Assembly (NCBI RefSeq): GCF_001039355.2
Contig: NW_019775754.1
Coordinates: forward strand, 63,923 to 127,922
Reading direction: 5' to 3'
Length of the DNA: 64,000 bases
Source of the DNA: Lingula anatina
Taxonomy: Eukaryota; Brachiopoda; Lingulata; Lingulida; Lingulidae
The notes beneath the pieces are model-generated. The model did not search any database and had not been told where the DNA came from. It saw nothing but the letters and a program-made list of their open reading frames with translations. Position 1 is the stretch's first letter, and every line of letters starts with the position of its first letter. Shown here in pieces: positions 25,501 to 35,219 of this stretch. The translations under genes and the position numbers were made by a program.

Positions 25501-28500
25501 CATTAGTGCAATATGTACAGAGGTGCAACGGCACAGTGTCAATGTCAAAGGTAACGAAGTCTCCTCCCCGTTTATTTATTTTTTTTTAGACGACTGATTG
25601 TCAGTTTCTTTGATATTAACTCAATTCCAATTCCAAAACATAATCTTTAAGATATCTAGGAGTTTGTCTTTTCCTCGTAGAACGTCTGAGAGTTTCAGTT
25701 GGTTGTTCACATGGATCTGACAAAGTTTGAACTTCTTCTTTCCTGTTGTTTTCGTCCATTTGTGAATGAAATTCATGGAGAGAGTCAAAGTCAATGTGAG
25801 ATTCTTTGTCACATGGATCTGACGAAGTTTGAACTTCTTTTTTGTTGTTTTCGACCGTTTGTGGATGAAATTCACGGAGAGAGTCAAAGTCAATGTGAGA
25901 TTCTTTGTCGTTGTCGGCAGTATCTACATTTTCATAGTCTGACAAAGAACACTCTGAATCATCGGAGTAGTCACTACATAAATCGACCTTTCTCCACTTA
26001 TTCTCGGGAACCTTATAGCAGTCCGACTGTTTAACTCTATAGGACAGAGTTCGTAACTGAATTCCTATGAATTTTTGAATATTGCACCACTGACCGTCGA
26101 CTTTTACCACCATGTAGCAATCTCTGTCGTAAATCTTTGTCTTGTCATGATGTAAATAAACGGTATCTCCTACACTGAGATTGCTATTGTTAGCTATTGG
26201 TTTTGAAGGCGCTTTAGACCGCATACTACTTTCGTGGTTTTTCGCCCTTACTGAATTTTGATCCATAATCAGTTTTCTGTCTGAAGTGGGAATTTGTTGA
26301 CAGGTGAATTGACCTCTCTGAGAAAACATTTCCCTCGCAGACAAACCTCCTCGGCACATTCTGGAATTGAGCTGAACAACGCAAAGGCTGAGAGTAGTTT
26401 GAGAAATAGAATCACGTGATGGATCTTTACGTAGAATTTCATCTTGAAGCTCCTGAACTGCCTTTTCTGCAACTGGATTTTTATTGATATTTTTGGGACG
26501 TCCAATCTCTATGACTAATCTAGACAATCGCAGAGACTCATCCGACACTAATGACTTGAATCCAGGAGCCGGGTCTGTGCGAATGACAGCACAGGGACCG
26601 TCAAGTGGTCGCATTTCTGCACATAGTTGAATGAGGCCTTCTCGTAAACTATCCTTAGTTTCGTCCTTAACAAAACACGCTGTTGTGAATGAAGTGACGG
26701 TTTCTCTTACAATCAGAATATTTTGTGAGTGTCGTTTCATAACATCTGCTGCAAATGATGCTCCGACTGTAGGTGGGGGTGCTTCCGAAGACTGTTCCTG
26801 TTGAAGATGTGGATTTTTTTTCAAGGAAGCACACTGATGGTCTGAACGTGATACCTCGTCGGCTTCTTTGTCTAAATTTAAAGCATAAAAGTAGCGTTTT
26901 ACTACGCTTTTTAGTTGATAGCCAGACGGGTGTTCCAGACGAATGTGGAGAGCAGTAAGAATTGTCTGGGAACTACTATAAGTTCTCGTTCGTTTTCCAA
27001 AGGTGATTGGCGGTGCACTATTAGAAGACCATCTTTTGCGATAGTAAGACCCTCGACGCGTAGATAACGTTTCACGTTAGACACTCCGCTGTCTTTTCTA
27101 CTTGGTCGCGTACCTTGAGATAGGTGGGCCTTAGTTCGGCGTAGATCGTAGCATTCTTGTTGAATTTGAAGCCATGCTTTTCGGTTGGTGAATGGAAGTT
27201 GTTTGGCCTCGCTAAGAACATCGTCGGTATAAACACTAGATACTACACAGTTTTGTAGGTCATAGACGAAGCTGCAAACTCGACACTTCTGGTTTTGGCA
27301 CTCTTTTGCATTTCTACTTGCAAAATCGGACGAAATATTATCTGAACCTGCCAGGTGTTGCCCAGAAAAGTGATATCTGCTGGCTAATGAGAGAAATGTA
27401 GATACACGTGGGCTTGCAGAAAACTCTCCTCTACATAACTTAACATGTGCTTGGACGCAAGGTTTACTGTCAGTTAATACATGCGTTTGGTGTCTTGACT
27501 GTATAATATACTAGTATGGAGCGAAATGTCTGATCGCAGAAGCTATGGCTAAAGCTTCCAGCTCACACGGTATCCAGGTCACCTGATGTTTTCGGAGTTT
27601 TGCGCTGACAAAATCCTGCTAAATGTAGCTTATCTTCGCGTTTGGCGTGCAGAGTTGCAGCAAGACCACAGTGTCGAGAGGATGCATCTGTCACAAGCCA
27701 AAGCTCATCGTCGGCTCGAGGAATGATAATAGATCGATGGTTGAGTAAGCTTTCTTTGAATTTTCGAAGGCTTCAACTTTCTCCTCCGTCCATGATAGCT
27801 TATCCTGGGACTGCTTTCCGGCAGTCATGCTGTCTAGGGGAGCAAGCAACGAGGCACAACCAGGAAGTAGGCGTACAAATGCTTTATAGGCACCAATGAA
27901 GGATCTGAGAGCGAAAACTGTCGTGGGACGATCGCAGTTCGACAATGTTGATATACGGTGAGTATTGGCAGAAAGGAAGCTGCTTCTCCAAGTCCATCCA
28001 AGGATTTCTGTTTCCCTTGGACAAATCACGGTTTTGGTCGGAGAAAGACGGAGATCACATTTGTTGAGAGCTCGAAGAACCTGTCGGAAATTATCCATCA
28101 GTTCTTTTATAGTTTGACCTCCACAGTAAAGGTCGTCGGCAATTTTGCAAACAACACCTTTCATAATGTCACCCAGGACACGTGACATCATCTCCTCTTA
28201 TGCCGTTTCCGAACCAGGCATTCCCATTGCTGAACGTGTGTAGACTCTAACTCCCTTGAAAGGAGTAGCTACTCCACAATATTTCATGGAATTTTTATCC
28301 AGCGGAATCTGATAAAAGGCACTGGATACGTCAGTGGTGATAATGTGTTTCCATCCTCCGATATTACGTATTGTGGAATTTACATCAGGTAAAAGAGACG
28401 GTACGTTGAGGCTTGCAATATTTTCCAACTTCGTTGAAAGCAGTAACCAAGCGGAATAGTCCGTTGCTCTTTTTCACCAGAAACGAAGGATTCAGGTATT

Positions 28501-31500
28501 CGACATTTACACCTACAATGTACATCTTCCGGTTTTGCGGAATCAAATTTCTCTTGTAGATCGACAAGCTTGTTTCTGCTATATTGGGGAATCCTGCCCT
28601 TCCTCGGGGGGGGGGGGGGGTGTTTGAGTAGGACCCATGTTTACCACTGATTTGAAAGGTCCCATAGCACCGTTGTATCCAGGGATTGACGGACTGAAAA
28701 CATTGTCGTATGAAACGAGTAGTCTCTGGAAATCATTTTTGTCCTCTGGTGTCAATAGCAAATCAGGATCTAACTTTACGGCAGCAGAGTGAAGTCCTGG
28801 TGATGTAAAGTTTGTCTTGTTCGGGTAAAAATTTACAAGTGCTGAGAAAATGATCGTAGCGTTGTCGACCGGCTTGTTTACAGAGTGGGCATGAGCGCCG
28901 TTTCGCGTTGAACGTAGTACCGCGTTCTTTCAAGGGAGCGGAAATTCTGGCTTGTTGCTTTGTAATTGCTCTCATGGCACGAATTTCCTCGTGAGAATTC
29001 AATTGATCCAATAAAGAATCTAAAGCTTGAGAAATTTCAGGCTTGATTGAGGCGAGAGTTTGAGATCGTGACTCCGTTCCGTTTCTTTCCTTCACTAGCA
29101 AAGGCAAATCTTTATGGATTAATTTCAGCCAGGTGAGCATAACAAAGTTTTCTAAAGTACGCGAAATTTCCTCGTCGTCAGTCATAACCTCGTTATGGTG
29201 AGCAATACCAACGTCGGCGGTGAGTAAGTTGTCTTCTACAAACGCCATTAAACGGCCTTTAATCGGGTTCAAGTTTTATCTGCGCAAAGTCTAAGAAATG
29301 GGCGCCGGTAGATTGAAAGCCAAAGTGTAAGCGGATAGACAGCCAAACAGAATTCAAACTGGTCGAGTTTTTCACAATTGATCCGCGTGAAATAACAGGA
29401 CAAAAGTTGGCTATTTGATTGAGCATAGACTCTAACTGTGTTACCTTTTGCTGTGCTGTGCGTCGTTGTCTCTCAGGAATGCTGTCGTCTTCGTCGACAA
29501 ATCCGCGGAGAGGAGCGTGTTTTGTCTTCTTTATCCATGATACTGTACTTGGTAATAAGTTTGAAAAAAATTGTGTCTTGAGAGAGGAGAAATTTAAGAT
29601 ATTCCATTTCTCGAATGATCCTATCGTCTCAGTCTTTGTTAGTACCCACTGTTTTGGGGCTTTGTGTGAACTTGCACTCGCCATTATCAAATGAATTTTC
29701 CACTTAGGGTGTATTTTTGACGTAAGAAGTTACGAGTTTCTTTTAAAATCGCTGCCATCACGCCATGACAAGAAGGAGAGATCAACGTCTTGCTTGTTCG
29801 AATCCCAAACTTCAAGTGCTTACTCAGCACTTGACCTTTATTCATATGCAAATGAGAAAACTCGCTCATCAGGTGTCAGTGCCAGTAGGTCATACACAAT
29901 CCGGCTGCATTCACATTGTATACACGTTACATCATACTGGCGTTGAGTTTGACATAAATCTAAACAGACTGAGAGTAAAGATTCTGTCAAGACAACTACA
30001 GTTTGGTCAAAGGACCGAAAATGGAGCAAGCTGTCTTGACTTAAGGATTATGTAAGAAATGCAGCTTAGTCGACTGATCCACCAATCTTTTCTGAGAGAA
30101 ATCTTTGTCAGATGACGGCACTGCTAGTCTATTAAAGAAGCCGTTTCATTTTAATTACACCTGCGGGTTCCTGCGGGCCATGGTACCCGTCTGTATTTGA
30201 TCCTAGTATCGTGTACATCTTGTCCGTTGTTTTCATTGAGTTTAATATTTACATCACGTTATACTGCGATGAACAGGACTCAACAACTCAGCTGGATAAG
30301 AAAGCAAAAGGGAATCTAGGGCACAGTATATGCTGAGTAGTGGTCTGATGTGGTAAACATTTATAATTATTGTTTCTCTGGTCGTACATCCATCTTAAAT
30401 GTTTCTTTTTCTTTGCGAATGTTTCTTTGCTATCGATGCACGAATTGGTCGCCTTTGTGACAGACAAAGGCCCTTTACTCTGTGTGTCAAAAGTCAGCTG
30501 GGTGTTTATATATTATTGGATTTACAGTAGTACATGGTCCTGTACTTAGACCCCATTCCCATAGATTTTAGATCGATCTATCCCTGTAGAGTCTCACTAG
30601 ATTACTGTCAGCTTAGCCCGCTAAAGAGTCTGTCCCGCCTACTAAAAGCTGTAAGGGGGTAATTAACTGTGGTGCGCGCTCGGCTGACTGCAATTTAGCG
30701 TGAACCCCCAGGGAGTTAGGTCGATCTAAATCTTAATCTCTGTATCGATCTAAATCTCTGGGAATACACCCTAACACTCTTAATTATAGTGTGTTCACAC
30801 TGGGAGACGTGCACGTACTGAAAGGACCTAAGTAGTTGCTGCAGTAGCAGTGATACTCCTGGTTAAAACAAAGTCCGCCGCAATTATTGTTTGTGGCAAG
30901 TGAATCATTTGCAATATCTAAGAAAAAACGTCGGGTCCCTTCACTTAAATAAAACGCTAGAATGACTGTAAGTCACTTCAAAAACGGTGTAATATGCCAG
31001 CATTTGTGTTCAAAGGGCGCAAGAAGACTTAGACCCCATTTCCAGAGATTAGATCGATCTACTTAAGATCGACCTAACTCCCTGGGGGTTCACGCTAAAT
31101 AGCTGTCAGCCGGCGGACACGAAAGTTAATTACCCCCTTACAGCTTGAAGTAGGCGGGACGGACATTTAAGCCGGATTATCTGACAGTAATCTAGTGAGA
31201 CTCCCCGCGGGGATAGATCGATCTAAAAGCTCTGGGAATACAGCCTTACAGGGTGAACGAGGTACTGCTCTCTCACAATGAGAAAGTCGGTCAATATTGC
31301 AATATTGTAATTCTACATTTAATGATTGCTTTACTGTTTTTGTTTTTATGTTCGGCGGAGGGTGAAAAGGTTGCCATTTTGACGCAAGAATTAGAACTGC
31401 GAATGTCTTTAAGGGTACCTCTCCAATCTCTGACAAGACAACGATTTGCAATCACAAAAAAGGGTGTGCAAACCACGCCTTCACAATAAAGAACGATTCG

Positions 31501-33090
31501 GTTGACGATTGCTTGTAATTAGGAGTAGTTGATGTGCTTGGGTGTTAGCATATTATGAGCAGTGTAGAATTTTAATTTAAAAATATTAAAGAACGGAGAG
31601 GGTCAAAAGGACAATAAGAGCAAAGGTGTTAAAGGAAAAGAAAATTGAAGAACAAAGTAGTTTACGAAAAGAAAATAATTTAAAATAAGGCTTGCCACAA
31701 TCAACGTTCACGTGTGAACTGCGTTGTTTCCGACACTTTTTTCAGGGTTTCTCCAGAAATCGTCTTATATACCAGGACAATCTCTGCGGTTTCTCAGGTG
31801 CAGCAAACTGTGTCATAATAACGAATAACGATTGCTTTTAATTAGACGTTGAGGATGGACCTGTGCTTGGGCATCAGTTTAGGAGACGACAAAAATTTTA
31901 GCAAATCGTGGTTTACAGTGTACATAAATTGTTCTGCCAACAATTATCATTCCTATTTCAAGAGTGATAATAATTGACTGTACTCTTACTCTTCAAACTC
32001 TACAGAACATAAAGGGAACACTTAATATATTTCTAAGTGCCCAGGATATAAGCGAAATGCAAAGTAATTACATGCAATCCGATGCAAAGTGATAACTTGC
32101 AAGCCAAATTTATCTTCCACGATTTTTCCTCTGCCCAAAATTTACACCATAAGTTTATTATTTTACATTATCAATCCAAAACGACCGTATTGGAATTTTC
32201 AGACATGCTCATATTTCCAAAATGGCTTAGAATTTCTTTATATACAACTGTGCCAAGATTTCATGCTTGTAGGTAAAAATGTACAATTCACCCTTTTTTT
32301 CTGCACCATATTGCTGGACCATAGAGATAGTCGTAACTAAATGCTAGTTAAAGAATGGAGTAGACCGGAAAATGGCTTTACAAAGATTTAAACCCCTCAT
32401 GTGAGAAAAGTAAATGGGTATGGGCTGTTAACGGCAGTTTGTAAACTCGTCTTAAAGTTTGATAGCTTAAAATGTGACGTCACTCGACCACGTGATCTAG
32501 ATCTGTCGTTTTATTTTTGAAGATAGAGATAGGGTGTTTTAAAACGCACTTTTTTGTAGTAATCGATTGTTCATATAGATTTTATAGGGTGGTTCTCGTT
32601 TTCAACATATCTCTCAGATTGAGTGCTAATTTCCTGAAATTTGAAAACTGCATGAAGTTAACTCTGCCTGAAACCCTTAAATAATGGTACATACAAATAG
32701 GTGCACTGGGGTCATGGACCATAATCCAATCATTGAATGCACTTTCTTTTCTTCTGTCATTTAAAAGTAGACCTATTAAACACCATACATATTCAGTTTT
32801 ACATTTTATAATGAATACATTCATTTTATGTACAGTACAGGTATAGAAGGATCTATACATGTATATAAGCAATTCGTTCATAAAATACTTACCTGCACTG
32901 CAAGGGTTATGACTGTGAAAAAAGGAGGTGAGGTGCCAAGACCAAATAATAACCGGTCGTCTTTTGTGTTCTGTTTCAGCGCTCCCTTGACTTCTGTGCC
33001 TGGAGGATTCTGTGTCAACATAGGCAGTATCTCGGGCGGTGCCAGGTCTGGTTCTTGGTTAGATTTACTGTCTTGAGACACAGCTTCCAT
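16588..33090 (-). CDS. SLC23-type nucleobase/ascorbate transporter
   Basis: Eleven exons: 33090-32893, 22084-21927, 20814-20723, 20292-20146, 19715-19589, 19324-19204, 18889-18733, 18496-18243, 17868-17595, 17292-17197, 16829-16588; 621 aa. The family is clear from [14 protein letters not shown], the [14 protein letters not shown] segment, and the signature [12 protein letters not shown], which fits the [Q/E/P/S]NxGxxxxT[R/K/G] pattern of nucleobase-ascorbate transporters. Multiple hydrophobic segments are spread over exons 2-10. The C-terminal tail is charged and Cys-rich ([15 protein letters not shown]), presumably cytosolic. The family moves ascorbate or nucleobases with Na+ or H+ across the plasma membrane; substrate cannot be told here. 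Intron 1 is about 11 kb and contains an alternative first exon, an LTR element and MITEs. Exon 2 ends inside a minisatellite-like sequence. Confidence 0.9.
18546..18581. repeat. TG-rich microsatellite
   Basis: Interrupted TG/TTTG repeat in an intron of the transporter gene. Confidence 0.8.
21468..21930 (-). repeat. 46-bp minisatellite carrying the exon 2 splice donor
   Basis: About ten units of 46 bp, more decayed toward 21180. On the minus strand each unit reads CAGTATACCACAGGGATACG then GTAAGGATGCAG, which closely copies the end of exon 2 (CAGTGCACCATAGGGATACG) and its donor at 21927. The long plus-strand open frame across it (21183-22010) is a by-product: 46 is not divisible by 3, so all frames rotate. 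Confidence 0.9.
23115..23870. repeat. Dispersed repeat copy A (filled site)
   Basis: 23120-23249 and 23682-23860 align with 33752-34040: GTTTAGCATCAATTTCTGCC at the left, and CTTCGTCTGCATTT and CAACAATGG at the right. Copy A is interrupted by the MITE-like insertion. Confidence 0.75.
23250..23681. mobile_element. MITE-like insertion with CCTCCGCCAAGG inverted ends
   Basis: The left end has CTCCGCCAAGGAGG and the right end CCTTGGCGGAGG, an inverted pair. The insert is flanked by TAATTAC (23243-23249) and TAGTTAC (23682-23688). A related sequence at 33752-34040 lacks the insert and shows a single TAGTTAC at 33856-33862, so the insertion and its 7-bp target duplication are visible. The right side carries about 20 bp more beyond the inverted block than the left. 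From memory, similar repeats occur in many marine animals. Confidence 0.7.
24842..25033 (-). CDS. Alternative first coding exon of the SLC23-type gene
   Basis: 64 codons starting [15 protein letters not shown] and ending [18 protein letters not shown] before GTAATGG. The end matches that of the distal first exon at 32893 ([17 protein letters not shown] before GTAAGT). Both stop in phase 0 and join exon 2 (QVVMCITG) in frame, giving 619 or 621 aa. The two exons share only the pre-membrane and first membrane stretch; their N-terminal tails are unrelated. Mutually exclusive use from separate promoters is inferred. Confidence 0.75.
25242..25423 (-). repeat. LTR, 3' copy relative to the element
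   Basis: 182 bp, nearly identical to 29761-29942 (about six differences seen). It begins CGCCATGACAAG and ends CATACTGGCG on the plus strand. Next to its inner edge, 25424-25462 is a T/C-rich run, i.e. a polypurine tract on the element's strand. Confidence 0.85.
25616..26824 (-). pseudogene. Retroelement integrase region
   Basis: The frame has the three acidic residues of a DDE integrase core in order: an Asp in [13 protein letters not shown], an Asp in [10 protein letters not shown], and a Glu in [16 protein letters not shown] charged tail of about 200 residues follows, with two near-identical segments of the form [13 protein letters not shown] / [13 protein letters not shown]. The frame is open to its stop, but upstream RNase H frames (26830-27690) are broken, so it could not be made as part of an intact polyprotein. 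Confidence 0.8.
27691..28761 (-). pseudogene. Retroelement reverse transcriptase, frameshifted
   Basis: Three frames together give the polymerase: [20 protein letters not shown] and RSAMGMPGS (28428-28198), then [10 protein letters not shown] as the catalytic box (YxDD form IADD) and [10 protein letters not shown] (28191-27691). A run of about 13 G at 28608-28620 and shifts between frames interrupt it. The order and motifs fit Ty3/gypsy rather than a LINE. Confidence 0.8.
28763..29690 (-). pseudogene. Retroelement gag-like region
   Basis: Two overlapping frames (29690-29259 and 29272-28763) in different phase. The second ends with a zinc-knuckle-like [15 protein letters not shown] then STC. 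The first starts [15 protein letters not shown]. The phase change is a frameshift, or possibly programmed, but with other breaks decay is simpler. Confidence 0.65.
29761..29942 (-). repeat. LTR, 5' copy relative to the element
   Basis: 182 bp matching 25242-25423. Both copies end in a short inverted pair CGCCA...TGGCG. Confidence 0.85.
30549..30771 (+). mobile_element. Harbinger-like MITE, copy 1
   Basis: 223 bp. The ends are imperfect inverted repeats built on ATTCCCAGAGATTTAGATCG. It is flanked by TTA on the left and TAA on the right, consistent with the 3-bp TWA target duplication of the PIF/Harbinger group. It contains the palindrome AGATCGATCT near its left end. No coding capacity. Confidence 0.75.
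31032..31245 (-). mobile_element. Harbinger-like MITE, copy 2 (inverted)
   Basis: 214 bp, aligning to the reverse complement of 30549-30771 through the shared core AAGCTGTAAGGGGGTAATTA. Flanked by TTA on both sides (31029-31031, 31246-31248). The two copies, 260 bp apart in opposite orientation, could fold into a long hairpin. Confidence 0.75.
31495..31910 (+). repeat. Diverged direct repeat pair
   Basis: 31500-31580 and 31830-31910 share GATTGCTTxTAATTAG and CTGTGCTTGGGCATCAG-like stretches, roughly 330 bp apart. Function unknown. Confidence 0.5.
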
Positions 33091-33751
33091 CCTGTTTGTT
33101 GGCGGCGGTTATAGTGTACTTTTTATCTCCTAGAAAGGACAATGTTCCATAATCCACTTTAACTCAACTGGGCTAAGGACGCAGCAATTTTGACATACCA
33201 GTAGTTAACCCCTGTCTGTTTATACATGACTGGTTTCTACTGACCTGCACTAAGGCTAGGCTATATCCATAAAGCCGTATGACAAATATTTCAAATATGT
33301 TTCTCTAAATGTCATTGCATAAGTGTAGCAATATGGTCTGACTAACAACAGCAGCCCTCCGCTGTCGTAAATCCGATGTTATCTTTTTTCTTTCAGCCTA
33401 TATCTAATAAAGAAGTCTGGAAGAATACCCACACCACCGCGATTTCCACCTCTTTTCTTCCTCTGCGATATACAAAATGTGATGGCGAGTCCTACGAAGG
33501 GTAGTTTGCCCTTGCGATTATTTTGACCCATAGGGGCCTACTTCAAAATTAAGCACACAAGGTTACCAAACTCCATTCAAAATGTACCAAAGGCATTACT
33601 AACAAACGAAGAAATTGGTTTAATAATCTTAAAATTATAGGAAAAGGCATTCTACAAACTGTGACTCATTTTACCGTGTTTTGTCTACCAATTTAAAAAT
33701 TGTCATTTTATCAACCTAAATTACTGCTGTGCAAAAATTGTTGTCGGATGT

Positions 33752-34040
33752 GCGTTTAGCATCAATTTCTGCCATAGAAAACACTTGTTAATCAAAACAT
33801 ATGAAATTCACCAACCCTATTCAACATAGGTACCAGTATGTACATGTACTGAATGTAGTTACAAATGTTTCGTCTGTATTTTCAACAATGGTGGATTGAC
33901 TGACCCAAATATAATTTATATATTATGTAACTCAAATTTCACACCAGAAATGGACTTTTTGACCCATTTCGCCTACAAATACACTTGTGTCTCTGGAATT
34001 ATTATGTACCCTTCCCAAGCCTTACGGTGTGGGTAAATGT
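33752..34040. repeat. Dispersed repeat copy B (empty site)
   Basis: Aligns to 23120-23860 without the MITE-like insertion. It lies about 0.7 kb upstream of the distal first exon of the transporter gene. Confidence 0.75.
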
Positions 34041-34594
34041 ACCCAAATATGGTCCCATTAATATGTTCAAAATACCACACATCGTAATTAAGATGTGCTA
34101 ATGATGCTATACATTGAAGATTGCATATAAACAAACTATAGGTTCAAGCGTCAGCGAATCGTGATTTTCAACGCAGCCTCTAATGTTTTGATAATGCTAA
34201 AACAACATCGCAATTAACATGGAACTGGACAAAATTCACTTTGGTAAACTTACTAATTCTGTTTCATGTAGTATGACTTCTCAGTCCTACGTTGTGTATC
34301 GCCTGTGTTTATTGAATTCATAATGCGCAATATAAATCTGTATTCGTTCCGCATCTCTGGCTGCACTTGAACTTACATAGCCCTGTGAAAGTTGCAAGAT
34401 AACTTAAGGTGACCCTGTCTCTGAGCGTGGTGTCAGAGACCAAGACTGCGATCCCTTTTCTTTATCATGAAATTGTCACCATGGATGTGACGGAACTAAT
34501 GGAATGCAGTTATAACAGTAGTTCATAATGCTATTATTATTTGTTTTTGTTTTTTTTTTTTTTTTGTTTTTGTTTTTTTTTTTCTAAAATACAG

Positions 34595-34695
34595 GTTTCC
34601 CTCTTTTCTGAGTGGCATGGCATTAGCAAGGCAGAAGAAAAGGCCCTGAAGAAAATCTCACTTGAGTTGTCCTTTTTGGAGAAGAAACTGGATAA
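34595..34695 (+). CDS. Orphan coiled-coil exon
   Basis: 101 nt between a good acceptor (CTAAAATACAG after a long poly-pyrimidine tract) and donor (GATAA|GTAAGA). It encodes FSEWHGISKAEEKALKKISL then ELSFLEKKLDK, amphipathic and predicted coiled-coil. I find no neighbouring exon on this strand, and it does not match the parts of CCDC146 that I can compare. It may belong to a gene broken by the LINE just downstream, or its other exons may be too short to recognise. Confidence 0.4.
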
Positions 34696-35219
34696 GTAAG
34701 ACCTGCCAACAGAGACTGCTTAAAATATCATTAAATTTATAGTGCTCCTTCATGGCATTTTAAAATATTTTCAGTTACCTAACAGACTCTATACATTTCA
34801 AAAGTGGGCATAAATTTTATTTTACTGTCATGTGGAAAAAATCCAAAACCTATATATAATTTGTAGAGTGCCATAACATTCTACCTGATTGCCAGTAAAA
34901 TTCTGACTGTTTCAGTGAAATTTCTTTAAAGCAGCCACTTACTGGCCCAGTTAATTTTTTCAGCTGTAACATGTACTCCAATTCATTTTATAAATGTTCA
35001 GGCTAAGTGTTGTCTTGATCTACAGACCTTTTGAAAATCCCATGTTTTTGATCCTACATGTATTTGTAAGAATTAGCCGCTTTATCTTCTAGGATTTTTT
35101 TTTTCATTCGGCCCATTCGATTCTCAGACCTTGCTGGCCTGTGAGTTGAAAAGGATCTGGCACAGACTGGTATCAGCAAGTCAGATGAGGAAGAATATAA
35201 TTATTTCTATTTGCACGGT

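Larger units (their letters stand above)
25242..29942 (-). mobile_element. Ty3/gypsy-like LTR retrotransposon, degenerate
   Basis: A 4.7-kb element in intron 1 of the transporter gene, in the same orientation. It runs from the 5' LTR (29942-29761) through a gag-like region, reverse transcriptase, an RNase H region with broken frames and integrase to the 3' LTR. Just inside the 5' LTR, 29757-29741 reads TGGCAGCGATTTT on the minus strand, a possible tRNA primer-binding site. I could not define a clean target-site duplication. About 3% LTR difference suggests moderate age. Confidence 0.85.

Noticed and set aside
32582-32881. 99-codon minus-strand frame just downstream of the distal transporter exon
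   Set aside because: It lies in the intron after a clear GTAAGT donor and has no recognisable domain.
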